Below the pieces are notes generated by a model. It did no database searches and had not been told where the DNA came from. It saw only the letters and a program-made list of their open reading frames with translations. This document shows positions 7,474-16,874 of a DNA stretch of 17,305 bases, piece by piece. Position numbers and translations under genes: made by a program. This DNA comes from an uncultured Candidatus Saccharibacteria bacterium (GTDB lineage: Bacteria > Patescibacteria > Saccharimonadia > Saccharimonadales > UBA6022). The DNA lies in the NCBI GenBank assembly GCA_946479115.1, contig CAMLED010000009.1:1-17305 (forward strand), given 5' to 3'. Every line of letters begins with the position of its first letter. Position 1 is the first letter of the stretch.

Positions 7474-9297
7474 TTAATTTTTCGCGTTGCGTTTGCGCTG
7501 ATTTGGATCAAGGAAACGTTTGCGAAGGCGAAGTGACTTAGGCGTTACTTCAAGTAGTTCATCGTCTTCGATGAAGTCGATCGACTGTTCAAGACTTAGA
7601 TCCGTAAACGGTGTCAACTGAATCGTACCATCACTTGATGATGTACGCATGTTTGTTAGCTGCTTGCCACGGCAAACATTAACATCAAGATCACCTTGTC
7701 GGTTGTAAACGCCAACGATCATACCTTGATAGACAACCGTGCCAGGACCAACAAATAGTTCACCGCGTGCAGCTGCTGCATCAAGAGCGTAGGCTGTCGT
7801 TGAACCAGCTTCGGTCGCAACAAGTGCACCGTTACGAAGCTGCTGAAGCTTAGCACCAAGTGGCTGGTAGCCGTATGGCAAGCTGTTCATGATAATCGTA
7901 CCCTTAGTCGCTGTAAGCAGTAGGTTACGAAGACCAATCATTGCACGTGTTGGCAAGATGTAGGTTGTACGAGTTGTACCGGCACTAGTTTGCTCCTGCT
8001 TTAGGAGTGTTGCACGGCGGGCACCTAGTTCCTGGCTAACGGCGCCAAGGAATTCTGCACCAACTTCGATCAACAACTCTTCGACAGGCTCTTTGGTGAT
8101 ACCGTCTTCTTCAATTGTGACTGCCTGCGGGCGCCCAACTTCAAATTCGAAGTCCTCACGTCGTAGTGTTTCGATCAAAACAGAAAGGTGAAGTTCTCCA
8201 CGACCCGAAACGATAAATCCAATACCTTCTTCAGCCAGGCGAAGTGATACGTTGGTTTCAAGTTCTTGGCGAAGACGATCACCAATTTGGCGACTTGTGT
8301 TGTACTTTGCCTCTTTACCCTTCATAGGACTAGTGTTTGGGCCAAGGTACATACTTAGGGTTGGAGCTTCAACGTCGATCACCGGCAATGCTTCTGGATT
8401 GTCTTTGTCCGCAATTGTTTCACCAATATGAGCATCAGCAATACCAGTTAAGGCAACAATGTCACCAGCACCGGCTTCGCTAATTTCTTCACGGTTCAAA
8501 CCACGATAACCAAACATCTTATCAACTTTAGCGTTAACAAGTGTGCCGTCGCGCTTGATAAGAACAACCTGGCTGGCTTTTTTAATGTCACCACGGGTAA
8601 TACGGCCAATAGCATACTTACCAAGGAAGCTGTCGTACTGCAATGAAGTAACGAGTAGCTGGAATGGCTTGTCGGTCTCAACAGTTGGTGCAGGAATATC
8701 GTTGATAATAGCATCAAAAATAGGTGTGAGGTCAGTGTGTTCTGATGGATTATCAGGCAGTTCAGTCCACGCCTTACCTTCACGACCAATTGCGTAATAA
8801 ACAGGGTAATGAAGCTGGCTATCGTCGATGGCTAGTTCTAGGAAAAGATCTGAAACTTCGTCGATTACTTCGTCGATGCGGCGTGATGGCTTATCAATCT
8901 TGTTAATAATCACGACAGGCTTCAAGCCCAGCTCTAGGGCTTTCGAAAGCACAAATTTAGTTTGTGGCATTGGACCTTCTTGGGCATCTACAACTAGTAG
9001 AACACCGTCAGCCATGTTGAGCGTACGTTCAACTTCACCAGAGAAATCGGCGTGACCTGGAGTGTCAATAATGTTAATTTTATAGTCACCGTGATAAATA
9101 GATGTCTGCTTTGCAGTAATCGTGATGCCACGTTCATGCTCTTGATCACCACTGTCCATGATCAAATCTTGGCTCATTTCAGCTTGGTTATCACGAAAAG
9201 TGTTTGACTGTTTTAATAGTCCATCAACCATCGTCGTCTTTCCGTGGTCGACGTGCGCAATGATGGCAATATTGCGAATAAATTTAGGGTCTTTCAT
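7474..9297 (-). CDS. typA: Ribosome-associated translational GTPase BipA/TypA
   Basis: A 607-residue GTPase of the EF-G-like family with the BipA architecture. The G domain shows AHVDHGKTT (residues 14-22), RGITI (56-60), DTPGH (78-82) and NKID (132-135); the beta-barrel domain II, an EF-G-like domain and the BipA-specific C-terminal domain ending in a basic RLRKRFLDPNQRKRNAKN tail follow. It binds the 70S ribosome and is linked in other bacteria to ribosome assembly and growth under cold or stress. Length matches the family, and the ATG at 9297 gives the canonical MKDP-KFIRNIAIIAHVDHGK start. Upstream is a leader with an AGAGGAG sequence, a 6-bp hairpin and five T residues directly before the ATG; see the separate entry. 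A strong terminator lies immediately downstream, so it is monocistronic. Confidence 0.96.
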   Translation of the reverse strand: MKDPKFIRNIAIIAHVDHGKTTMVDGLLKQSNTFRDNQAEMSQDLIMDSGDQEHERGITITAKQTSIYHGDYKINIIDTPGHADFSGEVERTLNMADGVLLVVDAQEGPMPQTKFVLSKALELGLKPVVIINKIDKPSRRIDEVIDEVSDLFLELAIDDSQLHYPVYYAIGREGKAWTELPDNPSEHTDLTPIFDAIINDIPAPTVETDKPFQLLVTSLQYDSFLGKYAIGRITRGDIKKASQVVLIKRDGTLVNAKVDKMFGYRGLNREEISEAGAGDIVALTGIADAHIGETIADKDNPEALPVIDVEAPTLSMYLGPNTSPMKGKEAKYNTSRQIGDRLRQELETNVSLRLAEEGIGFIVSGRGELHLSVLIETLRREDFEFEVGRPQAVTIEEDGITKEPVEELLIEVGAEFLGAVSQELGARRATLLKQEQTSAGTTRTTYILPTRAMIGLRNLLLTATKGTIIMNSLPYGYQPLGAKLQQLRNGALVATEAGSTTAYALDAAAARGELFVGPGTVVYQGMIVGVYNRQGDLDVNVCRGKQLTNMRTSSSDGTIQLTPFTDLSLEQSIDFIEDDELLEVTPKSLRLRKRFLDPNQRKRNAKN

Positions 9298-9328
9298 AAA
9301 AATACGCCCATTTACGATGGGCTCCTCT
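9298..9328 (-). promoter_or_regulatory. typA leader: Shine-Dalgarno, hairpin, T run, start codon
   Basis: On the minus strand AGAGGAG (9322-9328) is followed by the hairpin GCCCAT-CGTAA-ATGGGC (9306-9322), then GTATTTTT, then the ATG. Measured linearly the Shine-Dalgarno sequence is too far from the ATG (25 nt), but folding the hairpin leaves about 8 nt, which is normal. The same hairpin plus T run also resembles a weak intrinsic terminator, which could end the prepilin transcript or attenuate typA. Which role dominates cannot be read from sequence. Confidence 0.5.
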
Positions 9329-9334
9329 GCGTTA

Positions 9335-9363
9335 ACTTTAGCAGATTATCTCTCTTTTTACAA
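9335..9363 (-). promoter_or_regulatory. Promoter of typA
   Basis: TTGTAA (9358-9363) and TGC-TAAAGT (hexamer 9335-9340) are separated by 17 bp on the minus strand. Each hexamer matches four of six consensus bases and the -10 is extended. The predicted start near 9328 would put AGAGGAG at the very 5' end of the mRNA. Confidence 0.45.
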
Positions 9364-9366
9364 GGG

Positions 9367-9885
9367 TTAACATTCGTAAGGCGGTAATGCCATGTACTCA
9401 GTATTCGCAGGCGTGCCATTACCATTAAACGTATAAATGCGATCGGTTGCACATGGGCCAGTTTCGTCTTGGTTTTCGTCAATGATATATGGGTTTCCAC
9501 GCGCATCCCCTGCTTTTAATGATTCTAAGTTTACCCCTGCAGCTGCTGAGATTTTATTAATATTGTCATAATAACGAGTCCAGCACACATGTGTTTTCGG
9601 CAGATTTTTAGGCTCATCCATTGTCGTATTATAGGTCGCAGAGGTGCATGATCCAGACGACCAAGTACTGTTCGTAATGTATCTCAATGACAGATTAGTA
9701 TTAATACGCGCCATTCTCATCGCTTTAGCGTAATTTGATATATCTCCATCACGTTTTGAGTTGATCGCACGAGTCTGGATACCGTTATAGACGACAATCG
9801 TAATGGCCGCGAGAATTGCAATAACGACAATAACGATTAATAATTCTACAATTGTAAATCCGTGTTGTCGCTGAACCTTTTGCAT
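9367..9885 (-). CDS. Type IV prepilin-like protein (second paralogue)
   Basis: A 172-residue prepilin-like protein. The leader MQKVQRQHG is followed by the cleavage site before FTIVELL, the +5 glutamate, and a hydrophobic helix ending in ITIVVYNGIQTRA. The head has four cysteines (GSCTSA, HVCWTRY, GPCATD, and the penultimate position region PYEC) that could form two disulfides, and otherwise does not resemble the head of the prepilin at 1145-1750. The frame is open back to 9981, but that region is the tRNA-Ala gene; the ATG at 9885 fits both the prepilin leader length and a TATAAT box ending 10 nt upstream. It lies between the tRNA terminator and typA as a single-gene unit. Pilin, minor pilin or pseudopilin roles cannot be separated here. 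Confidence 0.85.
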   Translation of the reverse strand: MQKVQRQHGFTIVELLIVIVVIAILAAITIVVYNGIQTRAINSKRDGDISNYAKAMRMARINTNLSLRYITNSTWSSGSCTSATYNTTMDEPKNLPKTHVCWTRYYDNINKISAAAGVNLESLKAGDARGNPYIIDENQDETGPCATDRIYTFNGNGTPANTEYMALPPYEC

Positions 9886-9895
9886 ACTGGTTATG

Positions 9896-9901
9896 ATTAT
9901 A
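9896..9901 (-). promoter_or_regulatory. -10 promoter box of the second prepilin gene
   Basis: A consensus TATAAT on the minus strand, ten bases before the ATG, abutting the T run of the tRNA terminator. No Shine-Dalgarno sequence. Confidence 0.5.
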
Positions 9902-9903
9902 CT

Positions 9904-9929
9904 AAAAACACCCGGATATGGGTGTTTTA
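9904..9929 (-). terminator. Rho-independent terminator of tRNA-Ala
   Basis: A 9-bp stem (9905-9913 with 9920-9928; CACCC/GGGTG core) with a 6-nt loop, followed on the minus strand by TTTTTAG. It begins 8 bases after the encoded CCA of the tRNA. Confidence 0.8.
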
Positions 9930-9936
9930 ATAATTT

Positions 9937-10013
9937 TGGTGGAGCTACAGGGACTCGAACCCTGGACCTCTTCCATGCCATGGAAGCACTCTAGCCAACT
10001 GAGCTACAGCCCC
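9937..10013 (-). tRNA. tRNA-Ala, anticodon GGC
   Basis: A complete 77-nt cloverleaf on the minus strand with encoded CCA. The 7-bp acceptor stem carries the G3-U70 wobble that defines alanine identity. The D arm is GCTC/GAGT, the anticodon stem is CTTCC/GGAAG around the loop ATGGCAT (anticodon GGC at loop positions 3-5), and the T arm is CAGGG-TTCGAGT-CCCTG. The gene has its own terminator downstream and a TGT-TACAAT extended -10 box about 13 bases upstream. Confidence 0.97.
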
Positions 10014-10026
10014 TTAATACCTGATG

Positions 10027-10035
10027 ATTGTAACA
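10027..10035 (-). promoter_or_regulatory. Extended -10 promoter of tRNA-Ala
   Basis: The minus strand reads TGT-TACAAT, about 13 bases before the first tRNA base. It immediately follows the large hairpin at 10036-10067, so an upstream transcript could end where this promoter begins. Confidence 0.45.
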
Positions 10036-10158
10036 AAGACTCGCCTCTATTTCTAGGGGCGAGTCTTCTAGGCTGCTACGCGCCCACCCGGGGCGCTATG
10101 TTTGTTTTGAAACTTTTTGTTTTAACGCTCAATGGCACCCCATTGGCGTACCAGCTTA
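10034..10158 (-). ncRNA. Candidate structured small RNA of unknown class
   Basis: The non-coding region 10014-10379 is the only long gene-free stretch. On the minus strand a possible promoter (TTGCTT at 10187-10192, 16-bp spacer, CATAAT at 10165-10170) precedes three hairpins. These are 10125-10149 (ACGC/GCGT plus CAATGG/CCATTG with a single bulge), 10080-10096 (GCGCCC/GGGCGC) and 10036-10067 (14 bp with one G-U pair, closing a GAAA tetraloop), the last followed by TGTT. There is no plausible reading frame in it. It lacks the SRP RNA GGAAGCAGCC motif in proper context, the tmRNA tRNA-like ends and RNase P RNA signatures, so I cannot assign a class. It may also be only the leader of the tRNA transcript. 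Confidence 0.3.
10036..10067 (-). terminator. Strong hairpin, possible terminator
   Basis: A 14-bp stem pairs 10036-10049 with 10054-10067; the minus-strand loop is GAAA. The following T tract is short and interrupted (TGTT), so this may be a terminator of a minus-strand RNA or a structural element. No known gene ends here on either strand. Confidence 0.4.
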
Positions 10159-10206
10159 TGTTTAATTATGCCCTGATTTATCAAAAAAGCAAGTATTTTA
10201 GTGCTT

Positions 10207-10234
10207 TTGCTAGTATTGTTATCATAAATATGAT
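10207..10234 (+). promoter_or_regulatory. Promoter of the RRM protein gene with operator-like palindrome
   Basis: TTGCTA (10207-10212), a 16-bp spacer and TATGAT (10229-10234). The -10 forms the right half of the inverted repeat ATCATA-AA-TATGAT (10221-10234), which could bind a regulator. If used, it gives a leader of about 140 nt. Confidence 0.4.
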
Positions 10235-10284
10235 TAAATAGGGTTGTTCAGAAGCACACGCGTATTCAGGCAAAAGGCGGGCGC

Positions 10285-10374
10285 TTACCACTTAGGTAAA
10301 CTCTCTTCTTCGCACATATCGCACAAGCGGTCGATCTGACGATAATCAGAATCAGATAAGAAGAAAAGAGTACC
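10285..10374 (+). promoter_or_regulatory. Structured 5' leader of the RRM gene, possible ribosome-site switch
   Basis: ACTCTCTTCTTC (10300-10311) can pair with GAAGAAAAGAGT (10360-10371) with one mismatch, tying up the purine-rich region just before the ATG at 10380. GGT (10295-10297) can extend this with ACC (10372-10374), or GGTAA can instead pair locally with TTACC (10285-10289). The two folds exclude each other. Inside the long-range stem lies a smaller ATCTGA/TCAGAT hairpin. Found by eye, not by energy calculation. Confidence 0.4.
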
Positions 10375-10379
10375 ACATT

Positions 10380-10724
10380 ATGGCACAACAAAATCTATTT
10401 ATCGGTAGCCTTGCATATGCAACTACTGATGACACACTTAAAGCTCATTTCGAGCAAATCGGCGAAGTTGCTAGCGCACGCGTCATCACTGACCGCGACA
10501 GCGGCCGTTCAAAGGGCTTCGGCTTTGTTGAATTCGTAAACGAAGCAGACAACCAAAAAGCTGTTGATCAACTTGACGGTAAGGACCTTGACGGTCGTAC
10601 TATCAGTGTTGGTCTAGCACGTCCAAAAGAAGACCGACCTCGTCGTGACTTCGGTGGCAGCAACGACCGCGGTGGCGATCGTGGCGGCAACGGCGGCGGT
10701 TCATTCCGTCAGCGTAGCTGGTAA
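10380..10724 (+). CDS. RRM-domain RNA-binding protein with Gly/Arg-rich tail
   Basis: A 114-residue protein with a single RNA recognition motif at residues 4-82: RNP2 is LFIGSL (6-11) and RNP1 is KGFGFVEF (45-52), with the aromatic residues that stack on RNA bases in place. The tail from about residue 83 is rich in Gly, Arg and Asp (RPRRDFGGSNDRGG...GGGSF) and probably disordered. It resembles cyanobacterial Rbp-type and other small bacterial glycine-rich RRM proteins, which bind single-stranded RNA and are often cold-regulated; cold regulation here is inference. The gene stands alone with a long leader upstream and a bidirectional terminator downstream. Codon use looks like that of a well-expressed gene. 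Confidence 0.93.
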   Translation: MAQQNLFIGSLAYATTDDTLKAHFEQIGEVASARVITDRDSGRSKGFGFVEFVNEADNQKAVDQLDGKDLDGRTISVGLARPKEDRPRRDFGGSNDRGGDRGGNGGGSFRQRSW

Positions 10725-10741
10725 TTTATTACCACACCAAC

Positions 10742-10775
10742 AAAAATATCCCGCTTTAACCAGCGGGATATTTTT
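10742..10775. terminator. Bidirectional terminator between RRM gene and histidine phosphatase
   Basis: A 14-bp perfect stem (10742-10755 with 10762-10775), core CCCGCT/AGCGGG, with a 6-nt loop. It is flanked by A and T runs, so it works as an intrinsic terminator on both strands for the two convergent genes. Confidence 0.92.
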
Positions 10776-10777
10776 AT

Positions 10778-11632
10778 TTAGACTTCAATTACAGACTCTT
10801 CGGTAGCCGCGGTTTCGTGTAGCAATTGCGGGGCAAATTCTGCCTGATGTCGCAGATCCTCTCCAGTAAATCTTTGTCGGCCGGGTAATTCGACCCATCG
10901 ACCCTCGTCCGGTGACTGGTCTATCGCATCTGGATAGATGATACGCCGCCACTGTAATTTTTCTCGAACATCGGTTGGATCGTTAGGATTAACACGAGAA
11001 TAATGTGTAATGCTACAGTTACGAATCGTATATGTCGGATCACGGTCCAGCGCCTCCCATTGTTCGGGAAGCATTCGCTCAATACCATAACGGGCAACAT
11101 TAATAAAATCACCGTGCGAGACTACGATTACGCGCTTGCCTGACTGTTCGCGGTGCAGCGTACCCTGAAAATCACGGAAACGTCCATACACATCAGGCAT
11201 ACTCTCACCACCATCAAAACGCACATACCATGGTGTTGATCGGTGTAATTTATTAGTAAGCGGAAATTGCTTACGTTGTTCAGCACGAGCAACCGTCCCA
11301 TAAACACCCCAGCTGCGTTCAACAACTCGATCATCAACTGTCCACTCTCCACACTCATCACCACCTAAATAGGCAGCCGTTTCACGCGTACGTAAGAATG
11401 GTGACAAGAACCGTCCATCGAATGACTCAACGCCACCCAACTCTTGATCAACAAAAGCTTTAGCAAGCTTCGCCTGCTCAATGCCGAGTGATGACAGTCG
11501 CTGCTGCCAGTCGGGTCGATCATTCACGGCAGCAATAACATCTAATGATGGCTGTGGCTCATGACCTTTTTGAACAATATTTGCTTCGGATTGGCCATGA
11601 CGGACAAACACGAGATCATTAGGCATTGGCAT
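10778..11632 (-). CDS. Histidine phosphatase superfamily protein (phosphoglycerate mutase-like)
   Basis: A 284-residue protein with the superfamily core. FVRHGQSEAN contains the phospho-accepting histidine (H12) with R11; LSPFLRTRETAAYLG follows; then GGESMPDVYGRFRDF; and the second catalytic histidine lies in VVSHGDF (H173). Substrate is not predictable: the family includes cofactor-dependent phosphoglycerate mutases, sugar and nucleotide phosphatases. The C-terminal 100 residues are longer than in minimal members. The ATG at 11632 is preceded by GAGGAG ten bases upstream and, further up, a TATACT box (11662-11667), so this is one of the few genes in the window with a conventional leader. 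No functional partner is evident nearby. Confidence 0.88.
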   Translation of the reverse strand: MPMPNDLVFVRHGQSEANIVQKGHEPQPSLDVIAAVNDRPDWQQRLSSLGIEQAKLAKAFVDQELGGVESFDGRFLSPFLRTRETAAYLGGDECGEWTVDDRVVERSWGVYGTVARAEQRKQFPLTNKLHRSTPWYVRFDGGESMPDVYGRFRDFQGTLHREQSGKRVIVVSHGDFINVARYGIERMLPEQWEALDRDPTYTIRNCSITHYSRVNPNDPTDVREKLQWRRIIYPDAIDQSPDEGRWVELPGRQRFTGEDLRHQAEFAPQLLHETAATEESVIEV

Positions 11633-11661
11633 AACGGCTAGTCTCCTCTATTACTATCCCT

Positions 11662-11667
11662 AGTATA
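11662..11667 (-). promoter_or_regulatory. -10 promoter box of the histidine phosphatase
   Basis: TATACT on the minus strand, 29 bases before the ATG. It leaves a leader of about 22 nt that contains GAGGAG, a conventional Shine-Dalgarno arrangement. Confidence 0.5.
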
Positions 11668-11681
11668 ACGGAATATCATAG

Positions 11682-12038
11682 TTAGAGAAGTGGCGAGCGC
11701 AACCAATCCTGATGGAGGTTGAATAGGTCGTTTAACATTCCGTATCCATTCAACAGCCACAAGGTTGCGACAACAACAAGCGTCGTCAGAAATATAAATA
11801 TTGCTTTAACTGGCAGCGACTGCTGTTTCAACCATGCCACCCATGCATCATATTTGCCACGTGCACGCTCTAGAAGACGCTGTGCCCATTCATACTCAGT
11901 CGCAAGAAGTGCCAAACCAGCAAACACGATTAACCATCCAGGACCTGGATATGGAATAGCCACGATACCGATAAGGACGATAACTGCCCCTAGTATGCCG
12001 ACCCCTGCACGTTTTGCGCGTTGCTTCATTTTATTCAT
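11682..12038 (-). CDS. Small PGPGW-type membrane protein (TIGR02611-like)
   Basis: A 118-residue protein with a basic N-terminus (KMKQRAKR), a first membrane segment (about residues 14-29), the signature PYPGPGWLIVFAGLALLATEYEWAQR, an amphipathic basic linker (LLERARGKYDAW) and a second membrane segment (about residues 78-97). This matches the uncharacterised PGPGW family found mainly in actinobacteria. Function is unknown. The ATG at 12038 is preferred over the one three codons later, because a TACAAT box ends exactly 6 nt upstream, as with ddl and rarA; an AGGAG twelve bases upstream is an alternative signal. It sits downstream of the DUF1653 gene with a 44-nt gap. Confidence 0.8.
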   Translation of the reverse strand: MNKMKQRAKRAGVGILGAVIVLIGIVAIPYPGPGWLIVFAGLALLATEYEWAQRLLERARGKYDAWVAWLKQQSLPVKAIFIFLTTLVVVATLWLLNGYGMLNDLFNLHQDWLRSPLL

Positions 12039-12044
12039 ACTCTC

Positions 12045-12050
12045 ATTGTA
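12045..12050 (-). promoter_or_regulatory. Possible -10 box of the PGPGW protein gene
   Basis: TACAAT on the minus strand is followed by GAGAGT and the ATG at 12038. No good -35 is seen, and read-through from the upstream operon is equally possible. Confidence 0.35.
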
Positions 12051-12082
12051 CTCCTAGCGGTTACCGATGAACCATTTCGCGG

Positions 12083-12310
12083 TTACACTTTTGTAAAACG
12101 CGGTATCACTTTTCCTTCTATCTCAACACTCTCGATGAACATATCGTATGGACGGACCCAGTAGACTACATCACTTTCATAAAGTGGCTTATAGATAACG
12201 ACATCTACTTCCGTTTCAGTATCTTTGCCAATACCAATGACTTCGTAGCGTTTGCCTTTGTAGTGTTCATATACACCGGGTTGTAATTGTGTCGTTTTAG
12301 AATCCTTCAT
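12083..12310 (-). CDS. DUF1653 family protein
   Basis: A 75-residue soluble protein with the DUF1653 pattern: GVYEHYKGKRYEVIGIGKDTET, then VVIYKPLY, WVRPYDMF and a C-terminal GKVIPRF. It is likely a small beta-barrel. No biochemical function is established for the family to my knowledge. It begins 18 nt after the stop of the 169-residue gene and is probably the last member of the lemA-htpX-ligA operon. The upstream signal is weak (AGTAGG about ten bases before the ATG). Confidence 0.85.
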   Translation of the reverse strand: MKDSKTTQLQPGVYEHYKGKRYEVIGIGKDTETEVDVVIYKPLYESDVVYWVRPYDMFIESVEIEGKVIPRFTKV

Positions 12311-12328
12311 TATTCAATACCTACTACC

Positions 12329-15957
<3,629 letters not shown>

Positions 15958-15972
15958 AATGAGATTTCTTAT

Positions 15973-16854
15973 TTAAAATTTGTGTGCATTATTTCGTAAT
16001 CTGGCGATACGATCTTCTAGCGGCGGATGGGTACTAAAAAGATTATTAAAAAAGCCAGACTTCAAAGGATTACTGAAAAATAGATGGGCCGAGGCTGCAT
16101 TCTGATGCTGCATAGGTCGACCGTACTGCGCTAACTTTTCCAAAGCGCTCGCCAAACCCTCACTATCCCGTGTAGTCATCGCTCCTGTTGCATCAGCCAA
16201 ATATTCACGTTGACGGCTAATCGCCATCTGAATAATAGCTGCGAGGATTGGAGCTAAAATAATCAGGATGATACCAACAATTAATACGATGGGACTGGTG
16301 TTACTTTCACGACGATCGCTGTAAAAGAACATGTTAAGTGCAAGATCAGATAAAATGCCAATCGCACTTACAAGGCCAAATGCAATCATACTGACACGAA
16401 TGTCGTAATTCTTAACGTGTCCCAGCTCGTGTGCAATAACCGCCTCGAGCTCACGATCATTCATGACATCCATAATGCCTGTCGTCGCTGCGACAATCGC
16501 ATGGTTAGGATCACGACCAGTTGCCATAGCGTTTGGCGCCGGATCATCAATAATATACACCTTTGGCGTTGGCATGCCGTTGGTAATAGCTAGATTCTCA
16601 ACAATGCGATACAGCCGTGGATTATCGGCTTTTTCAATTTCATGTGCACCATTAAGCGATAACGCCAACTTGCTAGCAACAAAATATTGAATCAAAGCGT
16701 AGACAGCTGTTATACCAATCACCCACAGTGTAATGGATTGATTGCCGCCACCGTAGATATAACTAACAGCCCACCCAATTGCACCAACAATGCCAACAAA
16801 CACGGCCATAATAAGGACCGTGTTGCGTTTGTTGGCAGCAATAGCGTTATACAT
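15973..16854 (-). CDS. htpX: Membrane zinc metalloprotease HtpX
   Basis: A 293-residue M48-family protease that degrades misfolded membrane proteins. Two N-terminal membrane segments (about residues 11-33 and 42-60) precede a cytoplasmic catalytic domain with HEXXH at AHELGHVKNYD (H142, E143, H146). Two further hydrophobic segments follow (about 155-175 and 187-210), and the third zinc ligand is likely E217 in SRQREYLADATGA. The C-terminal THPPLEDRIARLRN motif is typical of HtpX. Length is normal. The start at 16854 has AAGGAT 11 nt upstream. The lemA stop is 20 nt upstream; lemA-htpX pairing is widespread in bacteria. Confidence 0.95.
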   Translation of the reverse strand: MYNAIAANKRNTVLIMAVFVGIVGAIGWAVSYIYGGGNQSITLWVIGITAVYALIQYFVASKLALSLNGAHEIEKADNPRLYRIVENLAITNGMPTPKVYIIDDPAPNAMATGRDPNHAIVAATTGIMDVMNDRELEAVIAHELGHVKNYDIRVSMIAFGLVSAIGILSDLALNMFFYSDRRESNTSPIVLIVGIILIILAPILAAIIQMAISRQREYLADATGAMTTRDSEGLASALEKLAQYGRPMQHQNAASAHLFFSNPLKSGFFNNLFSTHPPLEDRIARLRNNAHKF

Positions 16855-16874
16855 AAATTTGCTAAATCCTTAGA

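Noticed and set aside
9886..9981. N-terminal extension of the second prepilin
   Set aside because: The extension is encoded by the tRNA-Ala gene and its terminator. The prepilin leader and promoter both point to the ATG at 9885.
10067..10080. GTAGCAGCC on the minus strand as an SRP RNA signature
   Set aside because: It resembles only the end of GGAAGCAGCC; the partner GGTCAGGxCC side and helix 8 tetraloop are missing.
9918..10241. Open frame on the plus strand containing VELQGLEPWTSSMPWKHSS
   Set aside because: This is the antisense translation of tRNA-Ala, a well-known annotation artefact; it has no promoter or ribosome site of its own.
12057..12086. Direct repeat GCGGTTAC twice, 22 bp apart
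   Set aside because: Only eight bases long, one copy overlapping a stop codon, with no third clear copy; easily a chance event.
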